Counted from the stretch's first letter, positions 45,330-54,800 are shown. The stretch is 64,000 nt of DNA from Desulfuribacillus alkaliarsenatis (GCF_001730225.1 NZ_MIJE01000001.1:310001-374000), one strand, 5' to 3'. Program-made: numbers and translations. Notes: a model not told the origin generated them from the letters alone.

Positions 45330-45783
45330 ATTTAACAAATAACTGAAAAAATTTAATTAGAAAGGCAGTGATTCCAGCTGCCATTAACGGGCCTACAGGT
45401 ATACCCTTGAAAAACACAATACCTATAATAGATCCAACAACTAAACCAACCATCAGCTCTGGGTCATATTTTAACAACGTTAACCCATGATAATTCATAT
45501 AGGTAGCCACTGCTCCACCTACAAGGGCTAGAATTCCCCACCAAGACGTAAAAACAGACAAGACATCTTTAACCTGTACCTTTCCATTAGCAAAGGGAAC
45601 TAGTACTGCCATTGTCAAAAACAATAATCCTAACTCTAAACCACGACGTTCAATTGCTGGGAAGTATCGATCTAGGCTTGTCAATTTTAAAATCAACAAA
45701 AAACTGGCCGCTGTCGCTATTATATGAGAGCGGCCGACAAGACCAACGATTATTAGGATTACTAATGCAATTTGACCACCCAT
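45328..45783 (-). CDS. DUF441 family membrane protein
   Basis: A 151-residue integral membrane protein with about four helices (residues ~5-30, 45-65, 75-100 and 110-145). The sequence matches DUF441 (YtwI-type): [42 protein letters not shown] and [18 protein letters not shown]. Function is unknown. ATG 45783 has AAGGGTG eight bases upstream; the in-frame GTG 12 bases earlier does not. It lies after the phosphosulfolactate synthase gene on the same strand. Confidence 0.88.
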   Translation of the reverse strand: MGGQIALVILIIVGLVGRSHIIATAASFLLILKLTSLDRYFPAIERRGLELGLLFLTMAVLVPFANGKVQVKDVLSVFTSWWGILALVGGAVATYMNYHGLTLLKYDPELMVGLVVGSIIGIVFFKGIPVGPLMAAGITAFLIKFFQLFVK

Positions 45784-45857
45784 GATATCACACACCCTTA
45801 GGGAACTTCTAGTTCACCTTATGCGATAGCTTTGCAAATCATGATAAAAAGTGTGGA

Positions 45858-46577
45858 TTATGATAAAAAGTCAAAAAACGTATCACTACGTAAACCTCTT
45901 CTTAGTGCCGCTAGAGATAACACATCTTGGAAAGCGACATTTCCGATATTAACATTAGCTCCAAAGTGCTTAAGTAGCAATATCTGTTGTTCCATGCAAG
46001 GTGCTTCCCAGATAATATACGGTAGTAAGTCAGACTCTGCTTCGAAAATGTTTAATATGTCGTCTGCTACAGCGCCTTCTTTGTTATAAAGACCACTAGT
46101 TCCAGTTTCTCTACCCTCAAGAACAACATAATCAGATCCAGCATCAAGGTCTCGTTTTACAGATTCAATGATATCTTTAAACCCAGTTTCGTTTTTTTTG
46201 CCAAGCTCAGAGAATACTGTTAGTTGCATTTGTTTAGCCCTACGAATATAGTTATGCCGATCCATATCATCTACGTCAATAGTTCCGTGAGATATTTCAA
46301 CACCTGTGAAGGAATATTTAAGGATGTCGTCAAAGAAAGAGTTAACCATGTTTTTATAATACGCTGCCTCAAATAATGTCCCACCAGGAAAGCAAATTAC
46401 GTTGCTTTTCGTAAGTAGCTCGTTTTTTTCAATTAGCGATATTGGCTCGTATAAGCAGCTGGTTCCAAAACCATATTTAAGAAAATCTAGATGCGCTTTA
46501 CCAAATGTAAGCATATCTTTGATTTGGGAAATACCTATACCTTTATCTATTATCATCGTTTTACCTAATTCATGCAT
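45858..46577 (-). CDS. Phosphosulfolactate synthase (ComA/YitD family)
   Basis: This enzyme adds sulfite to phosphoenolpyruvate to make phosphosulfolactate, the first step toward coenzyme M in methanogens and toward sulfolactate in spores. The 239-residue protein has the family landmarks KYGFGTSCLYE, FPGGTLFEAAYYK, VEISHGTI, LEGRETGTSGLYN, IWEAPCMEQQ and FGANVNIGNVAFQDV. GGGGTG precedes ATG. No ComB or ComC homologue is next to it. In a spore former the more likely role is making spore sulfolactate (an inference). The MFS gene is upstream on the same strand. Confidence 0.88.
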   Translation of the reverse strand: MHELGKTMIIDKGIGISQIKDMLTFGKAHLDFLKYGFGTSCLYEPISLIEKNELLTKSNVICFPGGTLFEAAYYKNMVNSFFDDILKYSFTGVEISHGTIDVDDMDRHNYIRRAKQMQLTVFSELGKKNETGFKDIIESVKRDLDAGSDYVVLEGRETGTSGLYNKEGAVADDILNIFEAESDLLPYIIWEAPCMEQQILLLKHFGANVNIGNVAFQDVLSLAALRRGLRSDTFFDFLS

Positions 46578-46641
46578 AGAAACACACCCCTATATAATCA
46601 TGGTCTATAGTATGCCTGATAAAGATGGGGTGTGCTTTAGT

Positions 46642-47868
46642 CTATTTTTTTTGTGCCGATAAATTCTTTTTGTTTTGAATTAGAAAATAAGCAATCAAAG
46701 CTGTAAATATTGCTAAGCCACTCATTGTCATATACATGATTTGTTGGGATATTTTCATTAAGTAGCCAAATACAGGTGGTCCTATTGCCACGCCAGTAAA
46801 TCTAACACTACCATACAATGAGGTAACGATACCGCGTTCTTTAGCTTGGATTGAACCAGTAATAATTGTATTTAGACAAGGAAGAACTAGTCCGCTTCCA
46901 ATACCAATTATAACGAGTAATGCCATTAGATAATAGGTATCAGTCGTTATTACAGACACTCCGCTTCCTAGGGCAATTAAAGACATTCCTACAAGTATTA
47001 GTCGTTTCATTTTACTAAGTTTACTTTTTGCTATTCTACCTGTTATATAAGCTGTGATAGCCATAACTAAAAGTGGGATAGCTATTATAAAACCTTTATA
47101 AACACCATCAATTTGATAGCGTTTTTCTAAAATATCAGATAGAAAGAACAGTAATCCAAATAAGATAAAAAGTGTAACAGAGCCTGCTAAAAAAGCAGCA
47201 AACAAACCTACTCCTTTGCTTTTAAATATTTTGATTACACTTTTTATATAGTCAGATACAGTTTGTTTATTAATATTGCCCTTTGGTTCTGCAACTACTA
47301 ACCACATGATTAAAGCTATAGGGATACATAAAATAGGAAAGGCGAAAAATGTAGCATACCATACGATAATTGCTATTAGCGATCCAAGTATTGGGCTGAT
47401 AACCTTGCCAATACCATTAGCAGCCTCAATAATACCAAGTGCTTTACTTCTTGATTCATCAGTAAAAATATCACTTGCTAGGGCCATGGCAATAGGAGCT
47501 GTTCCAGCGGCACCAATACCTTGAATAATCCTTCCAGCAATAATTAATGGATAGGCTTTGTCCCCTAGAAACGATGCGGCAAAGCCAGCAATGAGTCCGC
47601 CTAAGGCATAGATTAATAGTGCTGGTATAATGACCTTTTTACGTCCGTAATGATCTGATAAATATCCACTAATGGGAATGACAATGGCAGCTGGGATTGA
47701 GAAAGCAGTAATTATCAAACTCACCTGGAACTGGGTGATTGAGAGTTCTTTTTGCATGTCGGGTAATATTGGAATTAACATGGAATTTCCTAATACCATT
47801 ACAAATGGGACTAAGCTTAACCCAACTAAAGACCATGTGTGCGAGGTGTTTAACGGTTGAGGATTCAT
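46642..47868 (-). CDS. MFS efflux transporter
   Basis: A 408-residue major facilitator with 12 likely helices. The loop 2-3 signature is SGYLSDHYGRKKVI, motif C-like GLVLPCLN lies in helix 9-10, and AAGTAPIAMALASDIF lies in helix 4-5. The pattern fits drug/proton antiporters (Bmr/Blt or YmfD-like). The substrate is unknown. The start is ATG 47868; ATG 47880 is an in-frame alternative overlapping the weak AAAGG site. A hairpin of ACACACCCC/GGGGTGTGC spans the 64 bases to the next gene, so they may not be one transcript. Confidence 0.85.
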   Translation of the reverse strand: MNPQPLNTSHTWSLVGLSLVPFVMVLGNSMLIPILPDMQKELSITQFQVSLIITAFSIPAAIVIPISGYLSDHYGRKKVIIPALLIYALGGLIAGFAASFLGDKAYPLIIAGRIIQGIGAAGTAPIAMALASDIFTDESRSKALGIIEAANGIGKVISPILGSLIAIIVWYATFFAFPILCIPIALIMWLVVAEPKGNINKQTVSDYIKSVIKIFKSKGVGLFAAFLAGSVTLFILFGLLFFLSDILEKRYQIDGVYKGFIIAIPLLVMAITAYITGRIAKSKLSKMKRLILVGMSLIALGSGVSVITTDTYYLMALLVIIGIGSGLVLPCLNTIITGSIQAKERGIVTSLYGSVRFTGVAIGPPVFGYLMKISQQIMYMTMSGLAIFTALIAYFLIQNKKNLSAQKK

Positions 47869-47990
47869 TAATGGCACCATACCTTTACTATAGTTATAAA
47901 AATCACATTGCACATATTATTTGTGTTTACGTCATAACTAATTCGAGCTAAGAATAAATTTTAATAAGCAAAAATAAAAAGGTGATGGTT

Positions 47991-48251
47991 ATGGAAAAAA
48001 TAGTTTTGGGCATGGGGGCTTTACGTTTATTCTCTGGCACTATAGAGGTTATTGCAGCTATTCTAATTATTTATTTAGGAACTGTGGAAAGGGCAATGAT
48101 GATTAATGCTGGATTAGCAGTTCTAGGTCCTACTGTACTAATCTTAGTCACTACCCTCGGCTTATTTGGTTTGGCAGGAAAAATTTCGTTGGTTAAGTTT
48201 GCTTTAATTTTTATTGGAGTTTTATTTATTTTAGCTGGACTTTTAAAATAA
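47991..48251 (+). CDS. yqhV: YqhV-like (DUF2619) membrane protein
   Basis: An 86-residue protein that is almost all membrane helices: about 8-28, 34-62 and 68-85. GMGALRLFSGTIEVIAAILI resembles DUF2619. Its position between efp and spoIIIAA is that of yqhV in Bacillus, although four genes have been inserted here. ATG 47991 is six bases after AAGGTG. Its function is unknown and the family is found in spore formers. Confidence 0.75.
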   Translation: MEKIVLGMGALRLFSGTIEVIAAILIIYLGTVERAMMINAGLAVLGPTVLILVTTLGLFGLAGKISLVKFALIFIGVLFILAGLLK

Positions 48252-48377
48252 TTATTTCCATCCTGTAGATAAATATCTTTACAGCTAATAATTTAGTGTT
48301 ATAGAATGTAAAGGAAAGTGCAAAAAAGATTACTTGTAGTTAGTAGGACTTAGTAGGACTGACTGGATGGTGAGGGA

Positions 48378-49613
48378 ATGAAAACTTTTACAATTAATCT
48401 TAAATTGGCAGAACTAATAGATGCTTTTTCCCTTGCACTTGACTTAGCCGAAGGCAGACAACTAGGCCATGCGCGACGTACAGCTTCTATAGCTTTATTG
48501 CTTGCAATGCACTACGGTGTTAAAGGTAATGAGCTGAATAATATCTACTATACAGCAATGTTACATGATATTGGTTTGTATGACCCGCTTGATACGATTA
48601 CTGCAATGGATCAAGCCAGTGTTATTCGCAAACATACAATACAGGGTGCAAAGGCAGTAGCTGACATACCTTATATGGAGCCAATATCTCCTTTTATAAA
48701 ATATCACCACGAACGTTGGGATGGTAAAGGTGAGCCAGAGGGCTTAAAGGGTAAATTAATTCCTTTGCCATCGAGGATTGTTCACCTAGCTGATAGTATC
48801 GAAATTTTTGTGAACACTAAAGGTGCAGATAAATACTCACTTCAGAATTTCATTATGCATGAAGCTGGCAGAAAGTTTGATCCAAACCTTGCAAAAATTG
48901 CTTATGCAATAACTAAATACGATGAATTTTATGAAACGATGAGTCACCCAATAGCTTTATTAGACGATTTAAGGCCTCAGGATCAGATACAAGTTGATGA
49001 CAAAGGCTTATTAGCGATTGGACATGGCCTAGCTAATTTTATAGATAACAAAAGCCCCTATACTGCTAACCATAGTATAGAAGTAGCAAGATATACTGTT
49101 GAATTGGGCAAACATTTAGGCTTTAAAGATGACCGTTTACATAAGCTCGAAGTTGCTGCGCTTTTACATGATGTTGGTAAGCTTGGAATTTCAAATAAAA
49201 TATTACACAAACCAGGTAAACTAACAGATGCGGAGTTTCAGGTTATTACTTTTCATCCTTATTATTCTGAGATGATTCTTTCTCAGGTTAAAGGTTTTAA
49301 TGAAATTAGCTTGTGGGCTTGTTTGCATCATGAAAAATTGGATGGCAGTGGATATCACAGACAATATGATGCTAGTAAAATACCCCCTGAAGCAAGAATA
49401 ATTGCGATTGCCGATGTGTTTCAGGCGATAGTATCTGATAGGCCATATCGTGCAGGGCTACCTTACGAAAAGGTTATGACAATTATGCAGAGTATGGCAG
49501 AGGAAAGGCACTTGGATTATGACATCTTTGCAGAGTTTGCAAAAATAGCTCCGAGATTATTAGAACATCCAGAAACGAAGCAACAGAAAAAAATTGCTCG
49601 AATGAACGATTAA
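48378..49613 (+). CDS. Tandem HD-GYP protein
   Basis: A 411-residue cytoplasmic protein made of two HD-GYP domains. The first (about 20-170) has MLHDIGLYD and YHHERWDGKGEP, with GEP instead of GYP. The second (about 215-390) has LLHDVGKLG and LHHEKLDGSGYH, with GYH instead of GYP. The HD metal residues persist in both. It could be a c-di-GMP phosphodiesterase with a diverged site or a regulatory pseudo-enzyme. GAGGG precedes ATG. It lies between yqhV and spoIIIAA and has no coupled partner. Confidence 0.83.
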   Translation: MKTFTINLKLAELIDAFSLALDLAEGRQLGHARRTASIALLLAMHYGVKGNELNNIYYTAMLHDIGLYDPLDTITAMDQASVIRKHTIQGAKAVADIPYMEPISPFIKYHHERWDGKGEPEGLKGKLIPLPSRIVHLADSIEIFVNTKGADKYSLQNFIMHEAGRKFDPNLAKIAYAITKYDEFYETMSHPIALLDDLRPQDQIQVDDKGLLAIGHGLANFIDNKSPYTANHSIEVARYTVELGKHLGFKDDRLHKLEVAALLHDVGKLGISNKILHKPGKLTDAEFQVITFHPYYSEMILSQVKGFNEISLWACLHHEKLDGSGYHRQYDASKIPPEARIIAIADVFQAIVSDRPYRAGLPYEKVMTIMQSMAEERHLDYDIFAEFAKIAPRLLEHPETKQQKKIARMND

Positions 49614-49681
49614 AAACCTTTTTGCGTGGGATACTATGTGTGAATTTTAAGCAAGAGTATCCTATAGAAGGAGGTTTTTTT

Positions 49682-50005
49682 ATGTTAGAGCGCATATCTT
49701 ATATGAAGGGCTTAGCAGAGGGACTTGAACTCGACTATAGCACTAAAGAAGGCAGATTATTGAAGGAAATGATTCATGTAATGGAAGATATGAGTTTTGA
49801 ATTGCAGCAGCTACAATCAATGTCTGAGGATATGGAAGACTACGTTGTTGCGATTGACGATGATTTACAATTACTTGAACAAGACTTCTATGAAGAAGAT
49901 CTGGATGAGCTTGATTATGATGACTATGATTACGAATTTGCTAATGAACCAATATACTTAGAAGAAGAGTTAGATATTGAGGACTACGAGGATGAAATGA
50001 TGTAA
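49682..50005 (+). CDS. Small acidic protein with CD1247-type N-terminus
   Basis: A 107-residue protein. The first ~60 residues (ERISYMKGLAEGLELDYSTK and onward) are helical and resemble the CD1247 N-terminal domain. The rest is a very acidic tail (DDDLQLLEQDFYEEDLDELDYDDYDYEF). GAAGGAGG lies before ATG 49682; the in-frame ATG at 49622 has no site. It sits just before the spoIIIA operon. A strong terminator separates them. Function is not known. Confidence 0.75.
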   Translation: MLERISYMKGLAEGLELDYSTKEGRLLKEMIHVMEDMSFELQQLQSMSEDMEDYVVAIDDDLQLLEQDFYEEDLDELDYDDYDYEFANEPIYLEEELDIEDYEDEMM

Positions 50006-50030
50006 TTTTAGTTAAATATGTATATTGAAA

Positions 50031-50078
50031 AGAAGTCATTAGAGCTAAATGAAAAAGCTCTAATGACTTCTTTTTTTT
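50031..50078 (+). terminator. Strong terminator upstream of spoIIIA
   Basis: A 15-bp perfect stem pairs AGAAGTCATTAGAGC (50031-50045) with GCTCTAATGACTTCT (50057-50071) and is followed by eight T residues. It isolates the spoIIIA operon from upstream transcription, so that operon needs its own, probably sporulation-specific, promoter in the next 70 bases. Confidence 0.92.
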
Positions 50079-50149
50079 ATTTCTAAAAGATATTTTCATT
50101 AAATTGGTCAAGCTTGCATAGGTATTAATAAATGCTAGGAGGTATATGT

Positions 50150-51124
50150 ATGTGGTCGCAGGGGATAGAAAGGATTTTACCAAAATCAATAAAAAGACTT
50201 TTACTAAATATACCAAAGACTAAGTTAGACACCATTCAAGAAATACGACTGCGGATATACCAACCGCTTGAAATATGTCTGGCGAATACAAGTGTGTTTT
50301 TATCCAATATTGGTATCACAGCAGATTTATCAAATGCTTATAAAGTTACAAAAGAGGATTGTAACCAGCTCTTGCAGGCTATTAGTAACCATTCCATGTA
50401 TGCAATTGAAGACCAGCTAAGACAGGGATATGTGACAATTTCTGGAGGACACCGCGTTGGAATTGTCGGCAAAGTTGTTGCAGATGGCGGACATATTCGT
50501 ACGATTCAAAATATAAGTAGCTTCAATATACGAGTAGCGAAACAGATTACAGGGGTAGCTACCAAGCTAATGCCTGAGCTTTATGACTCAGTTCGAAAAC
50601 AGCCATATCATACATTAATTGTATCACCCCCTCAATGTGGTAAAACAACCTTACTCAGAGACATAATTAGGGAGTTTAGTAGAGGAAACGAAAGGCTTAG
50701 CATACCAAGCTATAAAATAGCTGTAGTTGATGAGCGATCAGAATTAGCAGGGTCTATACAAGGAGTTACTCAGGCTGATTTAGGGCCCCGGACTGATGTG
50801 CTTGATGCTTGCCCAAAGGCCGAAGGCATGATGCTACTAATCAGATCAATGTCGCCGCAAATTATAGCAGTTGATGAAATAGGGTCAAAGGCTGACGCGA
50901 ATGCAGTAGATGAAGTTCTGCATGCAGGGGTTAGTATTATTACCACTGCCCATGCCTTTAATTTAGAGGAGTTAATGGGACGACCAATTATGAATGAAAT
51001 GATACAAAAAAAGGTTTTTGACCGTTATATAGTTTTATCTAATAGACCAGAGGTAGGTACAATTACGGGAATATACGATAAAAACAGAATGAAATTATCG
51101 ATGAGGAGGGCCTGGATTGGTTAA
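50150..51124 (+). CDS. spoIIIAA: Stage III sporulation protein AA (ATPase)
   Basis: SpoIIIAA is the secretion-type ATPase of the SpoIIIA-SpoIIQ channel that links mother cell and forespore. The 324-residue product has Walker A SPPQCGKTTL, the Walker B-like IIAVDEIGS and the ARELPS-like NIRVAK segment. ATG 50150 is eight bases after TAGGAGGT; an in-frame ATG at 50132 precedes the site. No clear sigma-E promoter was proved; GCATAGGTAT at about 50116 is a partial -10 match. The next gene overlaps by eight bases. Confidence 0.95.
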   Translation: MWSQGIERILPKSIKRLLLNIPKTKLDTIQEIRLRIYQPLEICLANTSVFLSNIGITADLSNAYKVTKEDCNQLLQAISNHSMYAIEDQLRQGYVTISGGHRVGIVGKVVADGGHIRTIQNISSFNIRVAKQITGVATKLMPELYDSVRKQPYHTLIVSPPQCGKTTLLRDIIREFSRGNERLSIPSYKIAVVDERSELAGSIQGVTQADLGPRTDVLDACPKAEGMMLLIRSMSPQIIAVDEIGSKADANAVDEVLHAGVSIITTAHAFNLEELMGRPIMNEMIQKKVFDRYIVLSNRPEVGTITGIYDKNRMKLSMRRAWIG

Positions 51125-51632
51125 AACTATTGCGATAGTACTGATTTTGACATCGTCAACGTTAATCGGGTTTTTGTTAGCAAACCGATACGGGCAAAGG
51201 GTTAAGGAGCTCCGTCTTATCTACAGTGCTTTAAAGCATTTTGAGACGGAAATTATTTATGGGCTAACGCCAATGCCAGAAGCTTTACGAAATATAGCTA
51301 AGCGTATGGAGTCCCCCATCAGCAATGTATATTACGAGATGAGTGAGAAATTCTCTGAACACGAGCTGTCTACCGTAGATATATGGCAAACCTGCTGGCG
51401 CGATAATCGCAGGCACCTAGCATTAACAAAGAGGGATTATGATATTTTAATGCAGTTGGGCTATAGCATTGGACAGACAGATAAGGAAAACCAATTAAAG
51501 CATATTGGGATAGCTTTATCATATATACAAGCTGAGGAAGAGGAGGCAAGACATGATCAACAAAAACACGAAAAAATGTATAAGTATCTAGGGTTTCTAA
51601 TGGGATTAATGGTGGTCATTTTAATGATGTAG
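51117..51632 (+). CDS. spoIIIAB: Stage III sporulation protein AB
   Basis: A 171-residue protein with an N-terminal helix (about 2-21), a cytoplasmic helical region and a C-terminal helix (GFLMGLMVVILMM), as in SpoIIIAB. Known members share similarity with GspF-like platform proteins. The gene starts at TTG 51117 behind GAGGAGGG, overlapping spoIIIAA. It is part of the SpoIIIA transmembrane channel in the mother-cell membrane. Confidence 0.92.
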   Translation: MVKTIAIVLILTSSTLIGFLLANRYGQRVKELRLIYSALKHFETEIIYGLTPMPEALRNIAKRMESPISNVYYEMSEKFSEHELSTVDIWQTCWRDNRRHLALTKRDYDILMQLGYSIGQTDKENQLKHIGIALSYIQAEEEEARHDQQKHEKMYKYLGFLMGLMVVILMM

Positions 51633-51644
51633 GGGGAATCTTCC

Positions 51645-51845
51645 ATGTATGAAGTTGATGCCATATTTAAAATTGCTGGTATTGGTATTGCGATTGCGTT
51701 TATACACACGATTCTAAAGCAGGCTGGTAAAGAAGACATTGCACATTGGACAACGTTAATAGGGTTTATCATTATTATTTTTATGGTGGCAACAAAGATT
51801 AGTGATCTTTTTCAAACAATTCGTCAAACCTTTCTACTACAGTAA
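51645..51845 (+). CDS. spoIIIAC: Stage III sporulation protein AC
   Basis: A 66-residue membrane protein with two helices (about 6-25 and 36-55). Family residues EVDAIFKIAGIGI, LKQAGKED and GFIIIIFMV are present. Size, place and pattern match SpoIIIAC, a small membrane part of the feeding-tube apparatus. GGGGG lies before ATG. Confidence 0.93.
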   Translation: MYEVDAIFKIAGIGIAIAFIHTILKQAGKEDIAHWTTLIGFIIIIFMVATKISDLFQTIRQTFLLQ

Positions 51846-51862
51846 GCTAAGGGGTGCTTACC

Positions 51863-52249
51863 TTGGAAATTTTGCACATTGTGTCATTTGGTTTAGTAGC
51901 GACTATTCTAGTCATTTTACTAAAAGAACAGAAACCGCAAATAGCTTTTTTATTAGCAATAATTACTGGAATTTCGATATTTATCTTTTTAATTGGACAA
52001 ATAGCAGTTATTATCCAAACAATCGAAAGACTGGCACTAGAATCTAATATAGATATCGTGTTCTTAGAAACAATTTTAAAAATCATTGGAATAGCTTACA
52101 TTGCTGAGTTTGGTGCGCAAATATCTAGAGATGCTGGAGAGGGTACAATTGCTAATAAAATTGAATTAGCGGGAAAGATTCTAATAATGGTTTTAGCACT
52201 CCCAATTATTGCAGTAATTATAGAGACAGTGATTCAGCTGCTTCCGTAA
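51863..52249 (+). CDS. spoIIIAD: Stage III sporulation protein AD
   Basis: A 128-residue membrane protein with three or four helices. SpoIIIAC-like residues recur (EILHIVSFGLVATI, GIAYIAEFGAQISRDAGE). I place the start at TTG 51863, eight bases after AAGGGGTG; the GTG at 51854 lies in that site. It follows spoIIIAC by 17 bases. It is a likely membrane component of the channel, related in sequence to SpoIIIAC. Confidence 0.92.
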   Translation: MEILHIVSFGLVATILVILLKEQKPQIAFLLAIITGISIFIFLIGQIAVIIQTIERLALESNIDIVFLETILKIIGIAYIAEFGAQISRDAGEGTIANKIELAGKILIMVLALPIIAVIIETVIQLLP

Positions 52250-52260
52250 GGGGTGATCAA

Positions 52261-53463
52261 TTGATAGCATATCAGACTCGAGTTTTAGCAATGGTTGTAC
52301 TTGTATCAATTATAATATTTTCAACAGCTGAAGTGGTTATAGCTGAAAATACATCAAGTACTGGTACGATAACTAGCTCTATGGTTAAAGAGCAGATTGA
52401 TCGCCTAGACACACAAAACATAGAAGAGTATTGGCAGAAGCTTCACCAGGATTATGGTGGTTATTTACCAGGTGGTCAAAGTCCCAGTATTTTTGACATT
52501 ATTTTACCAGGGGAAGAAGGTTTAAGTGTTAATGCTATATTTCAAGGCTTACTTACTTACTTGTTCCACGAGGTAGTCTATAATACAAGACTTTTAGCAA
52601 GCATTATCTTACTTACAGTTTTTAGCGCCATTCTAGAAAATGTACAAAGTGCCTTTGAAAGGAATTCTGTAAGTAAGGTTGCTTATTCGATAACGTATTT
52701 GGTGTTAATTGTTCTTGCAATTAACTCCTTTAGCATAGCGGTTACTTATGCCCGCGATGCGATAGAAAACATGGTACAGTTCATGATTGCTTTGATGCCA
52801 CTTGTCTTAGGAATTATGGCGGCAATTGGGAATGTTACATCGGTAGCGATGTTTCATCCAGTGATAGTATTTGTTGTGAATATCATTGGAACATTTGTTA
52901 GCATAATTATCTTTCCGCTTATATTTTTCTCTGCTGTCCTACATATTGTGAGTGCATTTACTGATAAGTACAAGGTAACTCATTTAGCAAATTTCTTAAG
53001 AACAGTCAGCTTGGGTTTAATGGGGGTCTTTGTCAGCATATTTTTAGGTGTGATTTCAATACAGGGGGCAGCTGGTGCAGTTGCTGATGGGATAACAATT
53101 AGAACAGCCAAGTATATTACGGGTAACTTCGTTCCAGTTGTCGGTAAGATGTTTTCTGATGCTGCTGATACAGTAATAGGAGCATCGTTATTAGTCAAAA
53201 ACTCAGTAGGTCTTGTAGGGATGGTAATTTTGCTGCTAATGTGTGCTTTTCCTGCAATAAAAATTTTAACACTTGCCATCATCTTTAATTTTTCAGCAGC
53301 AGTCATGCAGCCATTGGGAAATACACCAATAATTCAATGCTTAAATACAATTGGCAAAAGCTTTATATATATTTTTGCAGCGGTAGCAGTTGTGGGCCTT
53401 ATGTTCTTCCTTGCGTTAACAATTATTATCGCTACTGCAAATCTGTCAGTAGTTCTGAGGTAA
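52261..53463 (+). CDS. spoIIIAE: Stage III sporulation protein AE
   Basis: A 400-residue polytopic membrane protein with an N-terminal signal-like helix (about 8-25), a polar segment to about 90, and around eight helices to the end. Landmarks are QIDRLDTQNIEEYWQKL, LPLVLGIMAAIGN-like MPLVLGIMAAIGN and DAADTVIGASLLVKNSVGL. It is the largest membrane subunit of the SpoIIIA complex. TTG 52261 follows AAGGGGTG. The next gene begins 52 bases on. Confidence 0.94.
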   Translation: MIAYQTRVLAMVVLVSIIIFSTAEVVIAENTSSTGTITSSMVKEQIDRLDTQNIEEYWQKLHQDYGGYLPGGQSPSIFDIILPGEEGLSVNAIFQGLLTYLFHEVVYNTRLLASIILLTVFSAILENVQSAFERNSVSKVAYSITYLVLIVLAINSFSIAVTYARDAIENMVQFMIALMPLVLGIMAAIGNVTSVAMFHPVIVFVVNIIGTFVSIIIFPLIFFSAVLHIVSAFTDKYKVTHLANFLRTVSLGLMGVFVSIFLGVISIQGAAGAVADGITIRTAKYITGNFVPVVGKMFSDAADTVIGASLLVKNSVGLVGMVILLLMCAFPAIKILTLAIIFNFSAAVMQPLGNTPIIQCLNTIGKSFIYIFAAVAVVGLMFFLALTIIIATANLSVVLR

Positions 53464-53515
53464 AGAATAAATTCTAATAAAAACCGAAGGTAATTATCGT
53501 AAGGCAGGTGATTTA

Positions 53516-54202
53516 ATGGATTTCGTCAGTGCTTGGCTTAAAGGGATTATTCTAATTATTCTATTCGCAACTTTCATGGATTTATTATTGCCAAGCTCTT
53601 CTATGCAGAAATACGTAAAATTAGTTATTGGCTTAATAATAATCATTACCATGCTAACGCCGCTGTTAGTCATTATCAATGGCAAGGAGGCATTTACAGG
53701 GACGGATTTTTTTGATTGGCAACGGGGTGATGCTATTGTTGCATCTGCAATAGATGAAGTAAGTCAGCGCATGACTAGCAATCAGGAAGAACTAACAACC
53801 CAAGCAGTTAAACAAATGGTTAGACATAGCGTCCAAGGTGTAATAAATATCCAAGGAGACTACTCCCTCGTAGATGTGGTAATGGATACACGGGGTGAGC
53901 CAGCCACAGATGAGCTGGAGATAACAAAGCTAGAAATAACATTGGTGAAAAATGCAGTTTCAACTTCTGACCAAGCTCAATCAGGTATAATTGAAGAATT
54001 ACCTACAGCTATAGTAACGGATGTACAATTAGTACAAATCGATGATATCGAAATTAGTAGTGGCGATAGTCCAGAACAGGTTCAGGATAGACAAAATATA
54101 GTAGAGAGTTCACAACAGGTATCGGAGCTAAAGCAAATGCTTAGCAAAAAACTAGAAATATCGACTAATAAAATTCATGTATATATTGTAGAAGAAGGTT
54201 AA
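53516..54202 (+). CDS. spoIIIAF: Stage III sporulation protein AF
   Basis: A 228-residue protein with two N-terminal helices (about 5-25 and 35-52) and a soluble C-terminal ring-forming domain, here with an acidic insertion (about 155-190). The sequence opening FVSAWLKGIILIILFATFMDLLLP is typical of SpoIIIAF. It forms part of the periplasmic assembly. AGGTG precedes ATG; the next gene begins 10 bases after the stop. Confidence 0.92.
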   Translation: MDFVSAWLKGIILIILFATFMDLLLPSSSMQKYVKLVIGLIIIITMLTPLLVIINGKEAFTGTDFFDWQRGDAIVASAIDEVSQRMTSNQEELTTQAVKQMVRHSVQGVINIQGDYSLVDVVMDTRGEPATDELEITKLEITLVKNAVSTSDQAQSGIIEELPTAIVTDVQLVQIDDIEISSGDSPEQVQDRQNIVESSQQVSELKQMLSKKLEISTNKIHVYIVEEG

Positions 54203-54212
54203 GGTGATGATA

Positions 54213-54800
54213 ATGAATATTAAAGATAATATGACACCGATGCGCTGGTTACTGCTTGTTGCTGCCTTAGGTTTTATACTAATGGTATTAGTTGCAGATT
54301 TTAATATATCACAAAGCCTACCATCAGATTCCGTAGACGATATAGTAAAAAAGAATGCAGTTACGAGTTCAGATGCCTTTGGTATGCGAGAATATGAAGA
54401 GCTATATGAAAGAAATCTCGAAAAAATTTTAGAAAAAGTTGCTGGAGTTGGTCAAGTTTCGGTAATGGTAAACATAGATTCTACAGAAGAGGTTGTTTTA
54501 GGAACTAATACACGCTCTACAGAACGTAATACTGATGAAAATGACCGACAAGGGGGGAGTCGAAAGGTAACGGAATTAACAGAAGATAACCAGATTGTTA
54601 TTCTGCGTGGCAACAGTGGTGGTGAAACACCAGTGGTAATTAAACGGTTAAAGCCTAATATACGAGGAATTATTATAGTTGCTGAAGGTGCAAATAACAT
54701 TAAGACCCATGCCTTACTATCAGAGGCTGCCCAGAGGGCTTTAAATGTTAGTGCTAATAAAATATCTATTTTACCAATGAATATGCATGAAGGAAATTAA
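54213..54800 (+). CDS. spoIIIAG: Stage III sporulation protein AG
   Basis: A 195-residue protein with one helix (about 10-28) and a ring-forming extracytoplasmic domain. LEKILEKVAGVGQVSVMVNID and IVVAEGANNIKTHALLSEAAQRAL, containing the EscJ-like segments, match SpoIIIAG, which forms a large ring in the intermembrane space. ATG 54213 follows AAGGTG; the upstream GTG at 54204 lies within the site. Confidence 0.93.
   Translation: MNIKDNMTPMRWLLLVAALGFILMVLVADFNISQSLPSDSVDDIVKKNAVTSSDAFGMREYEELYERNLEKILEKVAGVGQVSVMVNIDSTEEVVLGTNTRSTERNTDENDRQGGSRKVTELTEDNQIVILRGNSGGETPVVIKRLKPNIRGIIIVAEGANNIKTHALLSEAAQRALNVSANKISILPMNMHEGN

Noticed and set aside
45840-45871. Two copies of ATGATAAAAAGT 20 bases apart
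   Set aside because: Short, AT-rich, partly inside the phosphosulfolactate synthase end; probably chance.
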